Assembly: GCF_002078875.1 (NCBI RefSeq)
Contig: NC_034414.1
Coordinates: forward strand, 6,516,965-6,580,964
Length of the DNA stretch: 64,000 nucleotides
DNA from: Numida meleagris
Lineage: Eukaryota; Chordata; Aves; Galliformes; Numididae
Direction: 5' to 3'
Within the stretch, counting starts at the first letter, position 1, and every line of letters starts with the position of its first letter. Positions 61,377 to 64,000 of this stretch are shown one piece after another. Position numbers and translations under genes: made by a program. Under the pieces are notes generated by a model. That model was given only the letters and a program-made list of their open reading frames with translations, searched no databases and was not told the DNA's origin.

Positions 61377-63687
61377 GTGAGTGACTGGTCTGCAAGTCCA
61401 AGACATCTCTTTGCATTCTGAAATTTTTGCTCTGATTCTCTGCTAGGTGTAATTGAAGGATGTTTGGAATTCAGATGGTTGCGGATCACAGGTTGGATCT
61501 TTGCACTTGTCTATTCTTGATACCTCTGGTCACAGCAGCTACCCTTCTGTTTTATTCAGGACTCATCACATTGCTTCACAGCTTCTCGTTTGCTGCATAG
61601 GTAGTAGTGACAGAGTTAACTGTTACCCAGTGCTGGGAAGCACTTTGCCACTGGGGCTAAGTAGGCTATAATAACAGCTGCTGATTCCTTGATGAAGTTG
61701 AGCTACAGACTGGGAAACGGAATATCACGCTTAGGTCTTGTCAGCAGCATTTCTGCCTTAGAATCTCATTCTCAAACCCACGGCCAGAGCTGCACCTATG
61801 TGCTGCAGGTGGCAACAGCTGCAGTTGTGGGCTTTGGCGGTAGTTCAGACCTGGTCCTAATCAGAAGTGCTCCATCCAACTGGTAGTTCAGAGAAGATGT
61901 TCTCTGAATTTTTTCAGGAAATTTCTCCAAATGCTGTTTTCTGTCTTAGATGTTTTTGAACGTTCTGATTTACTTGGAGATATCGTTGATTAGGCTCATG
62001 CAATTATTTTTTCCTTAAACTTAATAGCCTAATATTGGTTGGAAGATTTTTTTTTTTTCAAAATCAAATATATTTCCAGATTGAAACAATGTTACAGAAT
62101 ACTGTTTTGTCGCTGTAATGAAAAAGAGTATGCCTTTGCCTTGTTGCTCTTAGGCAGGCCCAACTGAGTTAGGAGTTTGTATCAGATAGAGGGCGCGTAA
62201 GTTCTATTGTTCCTTTACCCTTTCAGTTAGTTGGCTTTGTTCTTTTCCATTGGTATGGGATTGAAATGGGGAAAAAAAAAGTCTTCGGTTTCTTAATGCT
62301 ACAGACAGCGGGATTATTGTGATTTCAGCTTTGCTGAGAATTGTAGATTGGGTTGAGAGCTGAAGGAAGGCATGATGCATATGACAGGTCCTTTCTCCTC
62401 ATCTTAGCTCAGCTGCAGATAGGTACAGGTGGTGTCGGCTGTATCAAAAGTGGTACATAAAAGGCATTTTCATTTCATTTCCAATATGCTTACCGATTTA
62501 GCTGATATTACCAAAGTAGATTAAAGACTAGATCTGGAAAACTGAAACAAGTTATATTCAAACACACACAAAACATGAATATCACTGCAATATCGCATAA
62601 TGTCCCATCGAAATGTCTAAAATACAGACCATGCTTTATTAGGGGATACTGTGAATACAGTGCACAACTTAATTCTTATATGCAATCTTAGGTCCCAGCT
62701 GAAGTGCAAAGTGAGACTAATTTGTACATTGTTTTGAACTGTCATTATTGTGGGATATGTTACTGCTGAGTGAAATTTCTATTTAAGAAAAAGACAGAAA
62801 AAGAACTTGTTTTAATATTCCACAGTTATCATTCCAAAAAGAATAAGAATTTCCGATTTTGAGTTGTTGCAAAGATGACAGAATTAGTAAGGCTGTAATA
62901 TAGGTGATCAGGTGGAAACCTATTCCCTCAGTCTGCATTTACACCAGCAGTCAGTGTGGTCACACAGGAATTGGATCTGCAGAACAAAACAGTTGGGGCT
63001 GAGCTGCCAGCATCCCCTCTACACTCATTTCAAGAGATTTTATTGCACATTTGCTCACATTTGCAACTTCAGTGCAACAGGCCCACTTCGAGAGTACATT
63101 TCCTATTTTTCTTTCATCTGTAAGAAGGCTTGTGAGCCCTGAGATTGTAGTGTGATGTGAATCAAAGTATGGGCAGTGAAGGTAACTCGGGGATTTACTT
63201 CAAAGGTGAACTCCCGATCCAAACTGAAGTGCTAGTATAGAAGCATCTTCAGATCATTTTGGGGATGTTTTGTCACTCAGTAAAATATAACGTAATTTGC
63301 TAAGTGGAAAGTGATTCCTTTCAGAATGAAAGCTAAATGGATTTGTGCTTAGTTTCACAAAGATGGTTCCATCAGAAAGGTTCGGCCAGATCTAGCTTAT
63401 GGTATACAGTGGTATATCAACCGTAAATGAGTCCTGCAGCAGGGTGGAAATGGACTGGTTTTGTCTTTGCTGATTTCACCATTTTTACTGAAAATAAGAC
63501 TAAGGAATGTATTTTGGGAAGATAAGATCATTTTGAAAACAACAGTTTCATTTTTATTTTTAATTCCAGAAGTAGTAACCTCAGGAATAGCAGTAACTGC
63601 CTGAACTGTAATTGCTGCATTCCACGCAGTTTGGCAATACAAGTAGCTGACGATGTCACATCTACATCACATTTTAAATGAATATAT
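61377..63687 (+). other. Intron 10, left part (gene continues beyond window)
   Basis: It starts GTGAGT in phase 0. No further coding exon was found up to the window end. Only short A- and T-runs (about 62048 and 62272) were noticed. Confidence 0.7.
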
Positions 63688-63896
63688 AGGAAGAATTTCT
63701 TTACTGTGAGGGTGGTGAGATGCTGGAACAGGTTGCCCAGTGAGGTTTTGGATGCCTCCTCCTTGGAGGGCCAGGCTGGATGGGGCTGTGAGCAACCTGG
63801 TCTAGAGGAAGGTGTCCCTGCCTAAAGCAAGGGGTTGGAACTACATGATCTTAAAGGTCCCTTCCAACCCAAACCATTCTATGATTCTATATTATA
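63688..63896 (+). mobile_element. CR1-type LINE 3' end fragment in intron 10
   Basis: About 210 bp in sense orientation, running from 'gaagaatttctttactgtgag' through 'gaacaggttgcccagtgagg', 'ggccaggctggatggggctg' and 'ggtcccttccaacccaaacc' to the 'attctatgattct' tail. The wording differs from the copies at 12.9 and 16.8 kb, so it comes from another CR1 subfamily. Confidence 0.9.
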
Positions 63897-64000
63897 TTTC
63901 ATTGCTTAGAAAAGTGCCTAAGACTGTGTGATCAGTGATGCATCTGGTCTGGAAGTGGGGTTGCAGCAGAGTGATTTTTAATTTAAGGAACAGCTTTAAT
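63897..64000 (+). other. Intron 10 sequence at the window edge
   Basis: About 100 bp with no recognisable feature. Confidence 0.6.

Noticed and set aside
1..64000. CRISPR arrays, tRNA or rRNA genes, bacterial operons, intact viruses
   Set aside because: None was recognised on either strand by eye. Gene structure, repeats and CpG island are all vertebrate.

Overview
The window is vertebrate, almost certainly bird, genomic DNA, most likely from a galliform or a close relative. It carries several 3'-truncated CR1 LINEs ending in the ATTCTATGATTCT-type tail, a Galluhop-like mariner remnant, long introns and an unmethylated-looking CpG island. No prokaryotic, viral or RNA-gene content was found.

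The window is dominated by one plus-strand gene, recognised as KIAA1549L (UPF0606 / KIAA1549 family, single-pass type I membrane protein). Ten coding exons were placed by hand: 2478-2628, 43693-47469, 48845-48957, 50420-50639, 51395-51528, 51913-52075, 55294-55353, 56893-57044, 58475-58646 and 61213-61376. All junctions are GT-AG and all phases agree. The joined frame is 5106 nt (1702 codons) and still open at the last donor, so the cytoplasmic tail lies beyond the right edge.

Layout: 1-455 looks like the end of an upstream gene's 3' UTR (HIPK3 is the expected neighbour by synteny). Positions 456-1870 are featureless intergenic sequence. Positions 1870-2900 are a CpG-island promoter with small upstream ORFs, exon 1 and its signal peptide. 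Positions 2629-43692 are a 41-kb first intron holding CR1 copies, a mariner remnant, two copies of an unclassified dispersed repeat and two short tandem repeats. Positions 43693-47469 are one giant Ser/Thr-rich mucin-like exon. Positions 48845-58646 are seven small exons encoding a folded membrane-proximal ectodomain, and 61213-61376 encodes the transmembrane helix.

The most interesting signal is in the small exons. They form three copies of a two-exon unit (phase 1 - exon - phase 0 - exon - phase 1) that look like three tandem SEA-like modules. The last carries a furin-type basic motif (RRFKR) just outside the membrane, an arrangement reminiscent of Notch and membrane mucins.
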